64,000 nucleotides of DNA from an uncultured Mediterraneibacter sp. (lineage in GTDB: Bacteria; Bacillota; Clostridia; Lachnospirales; Lachnospiraceae): the NCBI RefSeq assembly GCF_934330165.1, contig NZ_CAKRGI010000005.1, positions 1 to 64,000 on the forward strand, given 5' to 3'. Positions 54,674 to 63,237 of this stretch are shown here, one piece after another. The translations under genes were made by a program, and so were the position numbers. Numbering within the stretch: position 1 is the first letter of the stretch; each line of letters starts with the position of its first letter. The notes beneath the pieces are model-generated. The model was not told where the DNA came from, did not search any database, and was given only the letters and a program-made list of their open reading frames with translations.

Positions 54674-55759
54674 ATGAAAAAGATTATGCTTACCGGTGAT
54701 CGTCCGACAGGAAAGCTCCATGTGGGACATTATGTTGGATCGTTGAAGCGTCGGGTGGAGCTTCAGAATACAGGAGATTTTGATGATATATTTATTATGA
54801 TCGCAGATGCACAGGCGTTGACGGATAATGCGGATAATCCGGAAAAGATCCGGCAGAATATTATAGAGGTAGCTCTGGATTACCTTGCATGCGGTTTGGA
54901 TCCTGCGAAGTCAACTTTATTTATCCAGTCCCAGATACCGGAGTTATGTGAACTTTCATTTTATTATATGAACCTGGTGACAGTATCCAGACTTCAGCGG
55001 AATCCAACTGTCAAGTCAGAGATCCAGATGAGAAATTTTGAGGCAAGCATTCCGGTTGGATTCTTTACTTATCCGATCAGCCAGGCAGCAGATATCACAG
55101 CATTCAAGGCAACGATCGTTCCTGTCGGGGAAGATCAGATGCCGATGCTGGAGCAGACAAAAGAAATTGTACATAAGTTTAATTCTGTGTATGGTGAGAC
55201 TCTGGTAGATCCGAAGATTCTGCTCCCGGAGAATGAAGCATGCCTGCGTCTTCCGGGGATTGACGGAAAGGCAAAGATGAGCAAGTCCCTCGGAAACTGT
55301 ATTTATCTTTCAGAAGAGTCGGATGAGATCAAGAAAAAGGTATTTAGTATGTTTACTGATCCGAACCATATCCGTATTGAAGATCCGGGAAGTCTGGAAG
55401 GAAATACTGTATTTACTTATCTGGATGCATTTTGCAGACCGGAGTATTTCCCGGAATTTTTGCCGGAGTATAAGAATCTGGATGAATTAAAAGAGCATTA
55501 TCAGCGTGGCGGACTGGGAGATATGAAAGTGAAGCGTTTCCTGAATAATGTACTTCAGGCTGAATTAGAGCCGATCCGTAACCGCAGAAAAGAGTGGCAG
55601 AAGGATATTCCGGCAGTTTATGAGATCCTGAAAGCGGGAAGTGAGAAAGCAGAAGCAGTTGCTGCACAGACATTGAAAGAAGTAAAGGCAGCCATGAAGA
55701 TCAATTACTTTGAAGATCAGGCTTTGATCGCATCTCAGATAGAGAAGTTCGCGAAATAA
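54674..55759 (+). CDS. trpS: Tryptophan-tRNA ligase
   Basis: Charges tRNA-Trp. The 361-residue class I synthetase has the HIGH-type motif as [10 protein letters not shown] and the KMSKS loop as KMSKSLGN. The longer N-terminal [13 protein letters not shown] form is the one common in Clostridia and lactobacilli. ATG 54674 follows AGGAGACGG. Confidence 0.96.
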   Translation: MKKIMLTGDRPTGKLHVGHYVGSLKRRVELQNTGDFDDIFIMIADAQALTDNADNPEKIRQNIIEVALDYLACGLDPAKSTLFIQSQIPELCELSFYYMNLVTVSRLQRNPTVKSEIQMRNFEASIPVGFFTYPISQAADITAFKATIVPVGEDQMPMLEQTKEIVHKFNSVYGETLVDPKILLPENEACLRLPGIDGKAKMSKSLGNCIYLSEESDEIKKKVFSMFTDPNHIRIEDPGSLEGNTVFTYLDAFCRPEYFPEFLPEYKNLDELKEHYQRGGLGDMKVKRFLNNVLQAELEPIRNRRKEWQKDIPAVYEILKAGSEKAEAVAAQTLKEVKAAMKINYFEDQALIASQIEKFAK

Positions 55760-55799
55760 AAAAGCAGGCACAGACTTTGGGCTGCTGCCCGCAGGAACG

Positions 55800-55888
55800 A
55801 AAATAAGACAGCATATCAGAGCAGGAATGCGATATGTGGCCAGAATTTTGGGTACATATCAATGCTCCGATGCTGTCTTATTTGTTAT
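55800..55888 (+). terminator. Terminator of trpS
   Basis: AAATAAGACAGCAT (about 55800-55813) pairs over 14 bp with ATGCTGTCTTATTT (about 55870-55883). The interior adds GAGCA/TGCTC and GATATGT/ACATATC helices, so the whole 85 nt is a long imperfect hairpin. The T run is short. Confidence 0.65.
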
Positions 55889-55925
55889 GTCTGTATCATT
55901 GCATCTGATGTCTGGATGGGCAACA

Positions 55926-55956
55926 AAAAAGAGATTGCAATCTGCAATCTCTTTTG
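55926..55956 (-). terminator. Terminator of tRNA-Arg
   Basis: On the minus strand AGAGATTGCA pairs with TGCAATCTCT and is followed by TTTTTTGTTG. Confidence 0.88.
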
Positions 55957-55957
55957 A

Positions 55958-56031
<74 letters not shown>

Positions 56032-56174
56032 ATATCACTGTTCCTCAACAGCGAATTTAATTATATAGGATGAATGGGGAAATGTCAACACCCAAAATTA
56101 AAAAAATGAAAAAATTAAAATCCTCGCACGTGCAAAATAAAAATGACGGATGAAGAATTATAATAATTCCGTAA

Positions 56175-56438
56175 TTATTCCTCAATGATCTGAATTTCAA
56201 GATAATCAAAATCAATATCATCAATGAAAGAATCCTGATAAAATCTGGCACGTGAATGGCGTTTAAATTCATTGATCGTAGAATCCAGCCACAGAGGTTT
56301 ACTCAGATCAAATTCATAGCAGATTTCATCCAGGGCATGAAAAATCTTATGCGTACGGGTATCATCGGATTCATCACAAATGACGAGATCCTTTAACATT
56401 CGGTTATCTTTAAATTCTTTTCCCCATAAACGGAACAT
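56175..56438 (-). CDS. Conserved small protein of unknown function
   Basis: An 87-residue acidic, soluble protein. It begins MFRLWGKEFKDNRMLKDLVICDES and later holds the conserved-looking KIFHALDEICYEFDLSKPLWLDSTINEFKRHSRARFYQDSF. I have the impression of similar proteins across Lachnospiraceae but no named family. Start is behind AAAGGAAAG on the minus strand. No function is claimed. Confidence 0.75.
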   Translation of the reverse strand: MFRLWGKEFKDNRMLKDLVICDESDDTRTHKIFHALDEICYEFDLSKPLWLDSTINEFKRHSRARFYQDSFIDDIDFDYLEIQIIEE

Positions 56439-56658
56439 ATGTCTACCTCTTTCCTTTAAAAGTCCAAGATCAGTGAAGATCAGACCTGACAGTCACATTT
56501 CAGAAAGTTATCTCCGGTTATTCTATCATATTGAAGATAAAAATCCAATAAGACAGAAAAAATCTCGATTGAAAAATCCCGTTGCCTGAGGGAATGGATT
56601 TTGTTATAGTAGATAAGGTAACAGAAAATAGACGGAAAAGTGAAATGGGGATAAAGAA

Positions 56659-57090
56659 ATGATCAGAGAATGCAATGCATCAGATTTGGAGACTTTAGAA
56701 GCATATTTAAAGGAAGAAGTATATGGAAAAGCAATTCTGTCACTGATAGAAAAAAATGGCTTTGAGCAGGCAGCTCAGAGTGTTTATGGAGATTTTGAGG
56801 AGGGCGTATGCAAGGGGGTATATCTTTGCATTTATAAGAATCTGCTGCTTTACTGTAAGGAGAATCAGGTGGATATTGATTTTCTGGAGCAGATTGTTTC
56901 TATGCAGGTGCCGGAAGTGGTGGCAGGCAGACCGGATAATGTAAATGTTATAAGCTGGCTTCTGACAGATTACCGGCAGGAAAAGGCAGCTACAATACCG
57001 GAACTTCTGGATCAGGAGGGGCAGCCGCTGGAGTCCGGAGAGGAATGCAGCGGAGCAGTTGAAAAAGGCTGGGGTATTCTGCTGAAATAG
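56659..57090 (+). CDS. Hypothetical protein, possibly a degenerate GNAT-like domain
   Basis: A 143-residue acidic protein. The start IRECNASDLETLEAYLKEEVYGKAILSLIE has the helix pattern of N-terminal GNAT acetyltransferase segments, but the acetyl-CoA loop (R/QxxGxG/A) is absent, so activity is doubtful. ATG 56659 follows GGGGATAAAGAA. It precedes the EIIC gene by 29 nt and may be co-transcribed. Confidence 0.6.
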   Translation: MIRECNASDLETLEAYLKEEVYGKAILSLIEKNGFEQAAQSVYGDFEEGVCKGVYLCIYKNLLLYCKENQVDIDFLEQIVSMQVPEVVAGRPDNVNVISWLLTDYRQEKAATIPELLDQEGQPLESGEECSGAVEKGWGILLK

Positions 57091-57119
57091 GTAAAAGGAA
57101 GTAAAATTGGAGAGAAGAA

Positions 57120-58163
57120 ATGAAGAGAATATTTATTGATGGCCTCAGTGGTATGGCACAGGGCTTATTTGCGACGCTCATTATAGGAACGATCATACAG
57201 CAGATCGGCTTATTTGTGGGCGGTGATTATGGGAATCTGATCTATCTGATCGGAAAAGTGGCTGCAGGTCTGACCGGAGCAGGAATTGGTGTCGGTGTGG
57301 CAAGAAAGCTGGAGGCACAGCAGTTAGTGATGGTTTCGGCTGCAGTAGCCGGAATGATCGGTGCATTTGCGTCAAAACTGTTGGCGGGACAATTGATCGT
57401 CGACGGCAATCTGGTGCTGGCGGGACCGGGAGAGCCACTGGGAGCGTTCATTGCTGCTTATCTTGCGATCGAAATTGGAATTTTAGTGACAGGAAAGACA
57501 AAACTGGATATTATTCTTACCCCATTGGTATGTATCGGTACGGGATCTGTAGTGGGACTGGTTGCAGGACCGCCGATTTCAAAATTTATGGCATGGCTCG
57601 GTTCACTGATCAACTGGGGTACAGAACAGCAGCCATTTCTGATGGGCATTGTAGTATCAGTTCTGATGGGAATCTTTCTGACACTGCCGATCAGTTCTGC
57701 GGCGATCGGGGTGATCCTGAATCTGTCGGGACTGGCAGCGGGAGCTGCGACAGTTGGATGCTGCTGTAATATGATCGGATTTGCAGTTGCAAGTTATCGT
57801 GAAAATAAACTGGGAGGAGTGGTGGCACAGGGAATCGGAACGTCCATGCTTCAGATGCCGAATATCATACGGCATCCTCAGATATGGATCCCGCCGATCC
57901 TGTCAAGTGCGATCCTTGGACCGGTCAGCACGATGCTGCTTCATATGACCAATAATGCTACCGGTTCAGGAATGGGAACAGCCGGACTGGTAGGACCTTT
58001 GATGACCTGGCAGGTCATGACGGCTTCAGAAGATCCAATGATCGTACTGGTCAAAATAATTACAATCCAGTTTGTCCTTCCGGCTGTCGTGACACTTGGA
58101 ATTTCAGAGCTGATGAGAAAGAAAAAATGGATTCATCAGGGCGACATGAAACTGGAACTTTAA
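57120..58163 (+). CDS. PTS EIIC-type membrane protein
   Basis: A 347-residue protein with about nine hydrophobic segments, resembling PTS_EIIC_2 (PF13303; PfoR-type). It is rich in glycine (LTGAGIGVGVARKLEAQQLV, IGTGSVVGLVAGPPISKFM, NNATGSGMGTAGLVGP). No EIIA, EIIB or sugar enzyme is nearby, so it may be a sensor or a transporter working with EII parts from elsewhere. Start follows GGAGAGAAG. Confidence 0.85.
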   Translation: MKRIFIDGLSGMAQGLFATLIIGTIIQQIGLFVGGDYGNLIYLIGKVAAGLTGAGIGVGVARKLEAQQLVMVSAAVAGMIGAFASKLLAGQLIVDGNLVLAGPGEPLGAFIAAYLAIEIGILVTGKTKLDIILTPLVCIGTGSVVGLVAGPPISKFMAWLGSLINWGTEQQPFLMGIVVSVLMGIFLTLPISSAAIGVILNLSGLAAGAATVGCCCNMIGFAVASYRENKLGGVVAQGIGTSMLQMPNIIRHPQIWIPPILSSAILGPVSTMLLHMTNNATGSGMGTAGLVGPLMTWQVMTASEDPMIVLVKIITIQFVLPAVVTLGISELMRKKKWIHQGDMKLEL

Positions 58164-58199
58164 AATCCTTAAAAATATATAAAGGATGTCAGCAATCGT

Positions 58200-58228
58200 G
58201 TGACACTGTGAAGAATCCATGGTATACT
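58200..58228 (+). promoter_or_regulatory. Promoter of the (p)ppGpp synthetase gene
   Basis: GTGACA (58200-58205), a 17-bp spacer, and TATACT (58223-58228) preceded by TGG, an extended -10. Confidence 0.65.
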
Positions 58229-58265
58229 AAAGAAAGAAATAACAACCAAATAGGAGATGTCCACG

Positions 58266-59039
58266 ATGAAAAGTGAACAACAGGTTGAAGCTGCAGTTAA
58301 GAGTTATGAGGATGTTGACAGCTGGAAGACCGTGATATTTTTATATAATGCGGCACTGAAGGAAGTCGGCACGAAGCTTGAGATCCTGAATGATGAATTT
58401 CAGCATGTGCATCAGTATAATCCCATTGAGCATATCAAGACCAGAATTAAGACACCGGAAAGTATCGTGAAGAAATTAAAGCGTTACGGTTATGAGACCT
58501 CGATTGAGAATATGGTTCGGTATATCAATGATATAGCAGGTGTCAGGCTGATCTGCTCTTTTACCTCCGATATATACCGGCTGGCAGAGATGATCGGGAA
58601 TCAGAGTGACCTGAAAGTATTATCAATTAAAGATTATATTAAGAATCCGAAAGAAAGCGGATACAAAAGTTACCATATGCTGGTTTCCGTACCGATCTTT
58701 CTTTCAGACAGTGTGGTAGATACGAAGGTCGAGATTCAGATCCGCACGATCGCCATGGATTTCTGGGCAAGCCTGGAGCATAAGATTTATTATAAGTTCG
58801 AGGGAAATGCACCGGATTACATAAGCCGTGATTTAAGAGAGTGTGCGAAGATGGTTTCAGAGCTGGATGAGAAGATGCTTCAGTTAAATGAAGCAATCCA
58901 GGAGTGCATTTTAAAAGAATCAGACCGGGAACGGCTGGAAGGAGTCTGCCGGGATGTGATCGGAAGCAGAGAAGAACAGAAGCTGATGTCAGCGGAGTCT
59001 GCAGCAGAAGACCATAAAAAAGAAGATCAAAGAGACTGA
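58266..59039 (+). CDS. Small alarmone synthetase, RelQ-type GTP pyrophosphokinase
   Basis: Makes (p)ppGpp from ATP and GTP/GDP; synthetase only, no hydrolase domain. The 257 residues contain the RelA_SpoT catalytic core: RIKTPESIVKKLKRYGY, NDIAGVRLICSF (metal-binding Asp), GYKSYHMLVSVP, and VEIQIRTIAMDFWASLEHKIYYK. Length and layout suit RelQ/YjbM, whose tetramers are regulated by pppGpp. ATG 58257 is too near AGGAG; ATG 58266 has proper spacing. Confidence 0.92.
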   Translation: MKSEQQVEAAVKSYEDVDSWKTVIFLYNAALKEVGTKLEILNDEFQHVHQYNPIEHIKTRIKTPESIVKKLKRYGYETSIENMVRYINDIAGVRLICSFTSDIYRLAEMIGNQSDLKVLSIKDYIKNPKESGYKSYHMLVSVPIFLSDSVVDTKVEIQIRTIAMDFWASLEHKIYYKFEGNAPDYISRDLRECAKMVSELDEKMLQLNEAIQECILKESDRERLEGVCRDVIGSREEQKLMSAESAAEDHKKEDQRD

Positions 59040-59191
59040 AAAAGTCAGCAGAAAAGATTATAGACTGCAGGTGCTTTATCAGCACCGGAATAAAAACTGA
59101 ATAAGGAGAGAAACCGGATAGGGGAAGATGATTTGTTCAGGTACATTTCCTGTATCCGGTTTTTTGTTTAATTTTAACGGGAGAGCAGAAA

Positions 59192-59740
59192 ATGAAAAAG
59201 AAGAGAATGGTATTGGTGATGGCTGTCAGTGCGATGTGCATGATGGCAGGATGCGGAAATACAATAAAAGATGGAAACGAGGCATTGGAGAAGGGAGATT
59301 ATGATACTGCGATCGCTTCTTTTGAAGAGGCGGCAGGAAGTGATGATAAAGAAGAAGCTGCAGAAGGATATTGCGGACTTGGAATGACATACTATGAGCA
59401 AAAGCAGTATGATCAGGCACTGGAGATGCTGGAAAAGGCTTTTGATAATGGGACAGTAAAGACGGAAGAACTCTGTAATCTTGCCGGAACGTCAGCTCTT
59501 TGCAAGGAGGATTATGCAAAAGCACTGGAGTATATCCAGGAAGGAATCGCACTGGCAGAAGAAAAGCAGGGAAATGAGAAGCAGGAGACGCTGCTTCAGG
59601 AGATGAAATATAATGAGATCATCTGTCTGGAAAAGACCGCAGACTGGGAAATGGCAAAAGAAAAAATGTCAGAATATCAGGCAGCTTACCCAGATGATGA
59701 TTCAGTAGCGAAAGAAGCAGAATTTTTGCAGACGAGGTAA
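59192..59740 (+). CDS. TPR-repeat lipoprotein
   Basis: A 182-residue exported protein. Signal peptide with lipobox MAGC (Cys near 21). The mature part has tetratricopeptide repeats: GNEALEKGDYDTAIASFEEA, GLGMTYYEQKQYDQALEMLEKA, and a further pair. It probably scaffolds a protein complex at the cell surface. It sits 2 nt before hflX, so they are co-transcribed, a link without an obvious reason. Confidence 0.88.
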   Translation: MKKKRMVLVMAVSAMCMMAGCGNTIKDGNEALEKGDYDTAIASFEEAAGSDDKEEAAEGYCGLGMTYYEQKQYDQALEMLEKAFDNGTVKTEELCNLAGTSALCKEDYAKALEYIQEGIALAEEKQGNEKQETLLQEMKYNEIICLEKTADWEMAKEKMSEYQAAYPDDDSVAKEAEFLQTR

Positions 59741-59741
59741 A

Positions 59742-60983
59742 ATGCAGATGTATAATATGGATGATATCAGAGAACGCGTCATCCTGGTGGGCGTGGATAC
59801 AGAAGGCGGTGAGACGGCAGAACGGTCACTGGATGAACTGGCAGAGCTTGCGGCTACAGCAGGGGCTGAGGTGGCAGGCAGACTGGTCCAGACCAGGGAG
59901 TGTGTACACCCGGCAACCTATATCGGGCGTGGAAAACTGATCGAATTAAAAGAACTGTTGTGGGAAACTGAGGCAACAGGGATCATCTGTGATGATGAAC
60001 TGAGCAGTACCCAACTTGGCAATCTGGAAGAAGAACTGGATTGCAAAGTACTGGACAGAACGCTTCTGATCCTGGATATTTTTGCCGCAAGAGCTGTATC
60101 GGGAGAAGGAAAGATCCAGGTGGAGCTGGCTCAGCTCAGATACCGGGCATCCCGTCTGTCGGGACTGGGAAGATCACTGTCAAGACTGGGCGGTGGAATC
60201 GGTACAAGAGGTCCGGGAGAGAAAAAGCTGGAGATGGATCGCCGTCTTATCCGGGAGCGGATCAGTCGTCTGAAAAAAGAACTGGCAGATGTGGAGCGGC
60301 ACCGAGAATTGCTCCGCAGTCAGCGGAATCAGTCAGGAATGAAGGTGGCAGCACTGGTAGGATATACGTCAGCAGGAAAAAGCAGTATTGAAAATGCATT
60401 GACAAATGCGGGAATTTTAGAAGATGCAATGCTTTTTTCAACATTAGATACGACAACAAGAGCTTTGCAGCTTGACGGAACGCAGGAGATTCTGCTGACG
60501 GACACGGTTGGTTTTATCAGAAAGCTGCCGCATCATCTTATAGAGGCTTTTAAAAGTACACTGGAAGAGGCAAAATATGCCGATATTATCATTCACGTTG
60601 TAGATGTATCGAATCCGAGGATGGATGAGCAGATGTATGTGGTCTATGATACATTACGTCAGCTGGGAGCGGAAGGAAAACCGGTGATCACACTGTTCAA
60701 TAAGCAGGACCGGCTGGAAAAAGAAGAAAGTCATAAAGATTTTCAGGCAGATTACTCGATTGCCACATCGGCTAAGACCGGACAGGGGCTGGACGAACTG
60801 AAGGCAGCATTACTGGAGATCATCCGACGGGATCAGATTTATGTAGAACGTCTGTATCCTTTTGCTGATGCCGGTAAGATACAGATGATTCGAAGTAAAG
60901 GACAACTTCTGTCAGAAGAGTATCTTCCGGAAGGGATTCAGATCAAAGCGTATGTCCCGCAGGATGTTTATGGGAAACTTTAA
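59742..60983 (+). CDS. hflX: Ribosome-associated GTPase HflX
   Basis: Splits stalled or stress-inactivated 70S ribosomes. 413 residues: N-terminal HflX domain (GVDTEGGETAERSLDELAELAATAGAEV..., TYIGRGK), a central coiled region with GGIGTRGPGEKKLEMDRR, and a GTPase domain with GYTSAGKSS (the usual NAGKST changed to SAGKSS), DTVGFIRKLPH and NKQD. The ATG at 59742 starts one base after the TPR stop. Confidence 0.94.
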   Translation: MQMYNMDDIRERVILVGVDTEGGETAERSLDELAELAATAGAEVAGRLVQTRECVHPATYIGRGKLIELKELLWETEATGIICDDELSSTQLGNLEEELDCKVLDRTLLILDIFAARAVSGEGKIQVELAQLRYRASRLSGLGRSLSRLGGGIGTRGPGEKKLEMDRRLIRERISRLKKELADVERHRELLRSQRNQSGMKVAALVGYTSAGKSSIENALTNAGILEDAMLFSTLDTTTRALQLDGTQEILLTDTVGFIRKLPHHLIEAFKSTLEEAKYADIIIHVVDVSNPRMDEQMYVVYDTLRQLGAEGKPVITLFNKQDRLEKEESHKDFQADYSIATSAKTGQGLDELKAALLEIIRRDQIYVERLYPFADAGKIQMIRSKGQLLSEEYLPEGIQIKAYVPQDVYGKL

Positions 60984-61037
60984 ATGAAATACATTTTGTA
61001 AAAATATCCAAAGCAGTGCAGCTGAATGACAGCTTTA

Positions 61038-61769
61038 TCAGATAAAGCCGCCATCCATTCCGATGATCTGCCCGGTCATATAGGTTGGGGAACTGCAAAG
61101 GAGCAGAACCAGTTCCGCTACTTCTTCCGGGGATGAAAATCTGCCGGAAGGGATTTCTTCTGCAAGAGCGGCACGTTCCTCTTCGTTCAGCCGTGCATTC
61201 ATTTCCGTATCAATGACACCGCAGGCGATGGCATTGACCTGGATATTACTGGGAGCAAGTTCTTTGGCAAGAGCCTTTGTCAGACCATGGATGCCGGATT
61301 TGGTTGCGGAATAGGCAGCTTCGCAGGAAGCACCGGCAGTTCCCCACATGGAAGAAATGTTGATGATCCGTCCACATTTCACAGAGACCATATGTGGAAT
61401 GGCGGCACGGCAGCAATAGAAGACGGAAGAAAGATTTGTCTGAAGAAGAGAAGACCAGTCTTCGTCTGTCATATCGGTAAGCAGACCGAACCAGGCAATG
61501 CCGGCGTTGTTGACCAGAATGTCAATACCGCCGGTTTCTTTTTCAATCTGAAAGAACATAGACCTTACCTGGGATGGATCACCGACATCTCCTGGAAGAA
61601 GGGTACAGGTACCGCCACAGGAAAGAATTTCTTCCTGTAAAGAATGAAGAAGGGCGATATTTTGACGGCAGTTGATAAATACATGATATCCGGCCCTGGC
61701 AAACGCAATCGCACAGGCTCTTCCGATACCACGGGAAGAACCAGTTACCAATACAGATTTTTTATTCAT
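61038..61769 (-). CDS. SDR-family oxidoreductase, FabG-like (possible EF-P modification reductase)
   Basis: A 243-residue NAD(P)H-dependent reductase with TGSSRGIGRA, NNAG, the Ser in INISSMWG, and YSATKSG. It is clearly distinct from the operon FabG. In Firmicutes a FabG-like protein, YmfI, reduces the 5-aminopentanone on elongation factor P, and this protein's general pattern fits, but efp is not here, so that is only one option. Convergent with hflX and divergent from the glucosaminidase gene. Confidence 0.85.
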   Translation of the reverse strand: MNKKSVLVTGSSRGIGRACAIAFARAGYHVFINCRQNIALLHSLQEEILSCGGTCTLLPGDVGDPSQVRSMFFQIEKETGGIDILVNNAGIAWFGLLTDMTDEDWSSLLQTNLSSVFYCCRAAIPHMVSVKCGRIINISSMWGTAGASCEAAYSATKSGIHGLTKALAKELAPSNIQVNAIACGVIDTEMNARLNEEERAALAEEIPSGRFSSPEEVAELVLLLCSSPTYMTGQIIGMDGGFI

Positions 61770-61840
61770 AATAATTTGTCACCTCATATATAAAATAGTA
61801 GTCAGTTTTTAATAGTCAGGCATATGATAGTAGTTAAGCG

Positions 61841-61873
61841 TACTAAAAAAGATCCATCAGATCTTTTTTAGTA
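61841..61873. other. 14-bp perfect inverted repeat between divergent genes
   Basis: TACTAAAAAAGATC (61841-61854), loop CATCA, GATCTTTTTTAGTA (61860-61873). It lies upstream of both neighbours, so it cannot be a simple 3' terminator of either. An operator, an attenuator or a remnant are all possible. Confidence 0.7.
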
Positions 61874-61931
61874 TAGACTCAGTATAGCATGAATAAGCTG
61901 TGAGAGGGAATGAAAATAGTGGAGCAGAAAT

Positions 61932-62750
61932 ATGGAAAATAGAAAAAGAGACCGGATCATAGAAGCGGGAATGGCATTACTGCTTGTCATAATGCTTCTG
62001 GCAGCAGGGCAGTCAGGAAAGATTCCCGTTGTGAAGAGTCAGAAGATACAGGTCCAGGCTGATTCAGGGAAAGAGAACAAAAGTAAAGAAAAAGAAAATA
62101 CGGAGAATACAGACTCTGAGACAACGGGAACGGAGGAAAATTCCGGGGATACCGGGAAAAATGAAAATGGATCAGATATAGAAAGCGTTGCAGTGGCTGC
62201 TTCTGCAGCCCAATATCCGATCATGGGAAAAAGCGATGTGACAGTACAGGAAATGGTCGATTATTTTAACAGATCAGGACGAACCTATCCGGCTGCAGCA
62301 CTGGCAGCAGGAGGGGCAGATTCTATCGAGACATTTTGTCAGATTTATTATGAAGAGGCAACTGCAGAAGGAGTCCGGCCGGAAGTTGCCTATGTACAGG
62401 CAATGAAAGAAACCGGTTTTCTTCAATATGGAGGAGATGCATCCATTGAACAGTATAATTTTGCAGGGATCGGAACAACCGGAAATGGAGTGCCGGGAAA
62501 TTCATATGCGGATGTACGGACAGGAATACTGGCACAGGTTCAGCATTTGAAAGCATATGCAACAACTGAACCATTGAATGAAGCGTGTGTAGATGAGCGG
62601 TATGAATATGTAAAGAAAGCGGCAGCTCCGTATGTACAGTGGCTGGGGCAGCAGGAAAATCCACAGGGAACAGGCTGGGCGACTGGAGAAAATTACGGAT
62701 ATGATATCGTGGAAATGATAAAGAAAATGAGAGAGGGTCATGAGAATTAA
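61932..62750 (+). CDS. Membrane-anchored N-acetylglucosaminidase-domain protein
   Basis: 272 residues: an N-terminal membrane segment (about 10-28), a disordered Glu/Asn/Thr/Lys-rich stretch (about 40-85) and a glucosaminidase domain (PF01832, about 100-272). The catalytic Glu lies in VQAMKETGFLQYGG, followed by EQYNFAGIGTTGNG. It cleaves the peptidoglycan backbone and is probably a cell-separation or growth autolysin. ATG 61932 follows GGAGCAGA. Confidence 0.88.
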   Translation: MENRKRDRIIEAGMALLLVIMLLAAGQSGKIPVVKSQKIQVQADSGKENKSKEKENTENTDSETTGTEENSGDTGKNENGSDIESVAVAASAAQYPIMGKSDVTVQEMVDYFNRSGRTYPAAALAAGGADSIETFCQIYYEEATAEGVRPEVAYVQAMKETGFLQYGGDASIEQYNFAGIGTTGNGVPGNSYADVRTGILAQVQHLKAYATTEPLNEACVDERYEYVKKAAAPYVQWLGQQENPQGTGWATGENYGYDIVEMIKKMREGHEN

Positions 62751-62792
62751 ATGAGAGGCATTCTTAAGATTCTCTAAACCACCTGAAATCCC

Positions 62793-62821
62793 TTGACAAA
62801 TCAGCACATGACCGCTATAGT
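62793..62821 (+). promoter_or_regulatory. Promoter of the valS T-box transcript
   Basis: TTGACA (62793-62798), a 17-bp spacer and TATAGT (62816-62821). Confidence 0.85.
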
Positions 62822-62827
62822 ATTTGT

Positions 62828-63200
62828 AGTTAAAAAATATTTAACAATTTAGTAAAGAATTAAAGGTGCTGAGGAAGAGGAGTACATCGTTACTGCCGTC
62901 AGAGAGAACCGTTCGGGGAGAAGAGCATAGCTGCCGGTCAGACCGGTTGAGAGAGAAGATCACCCGGCTGAAAGACGGTTTCGGAGAAGGATGATGGAAG
63001 GTAGCTTCTGAACCGGATATCTGAAGGGTTGTAAAGTCTGTGGGAGTTTCTGGATTCAGGATTTCAGAAAGCAGAGGCAGGGCAGGTAGGATGTCCCGGA
63101 GTGGTTTCCGTTAAAGAACTTAAGAGATACAGAAAATTGTCTGTAAGATAAGGTGGTACCGCGAGATTTTCGCCCTTTACATTAGTAAAGGGCGTTATTT
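62828..63200 (+). promoter_or_regulatory. T-box riboswitch (tRNA-Val-sensing) of valS
   Basis: The leader carries the invariant T-box AAGGTGGTACCGCG (63150-63163) whose bulge pairs with the CCA end of uncharged tRNA. It is followed by the terminator CGCCCTTTAC/GTAAAGGGCG (63171-63194) and TTATTT. Stem I elements (GAGGAGTAC near 62877, AGAGAG near 62900, GGCTGAAAG near 62976) are recognisable. GTA at 63001-63003 is the likely specifier codon, fitting Val. Uncharged tRNA-Val should favour the antiterminator and switch valS on. Confidence 0.95.
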
Positions 63201-63237
63201 ATATTATAGACAATTAGAAAAGTAAAGGAGAGATAGA

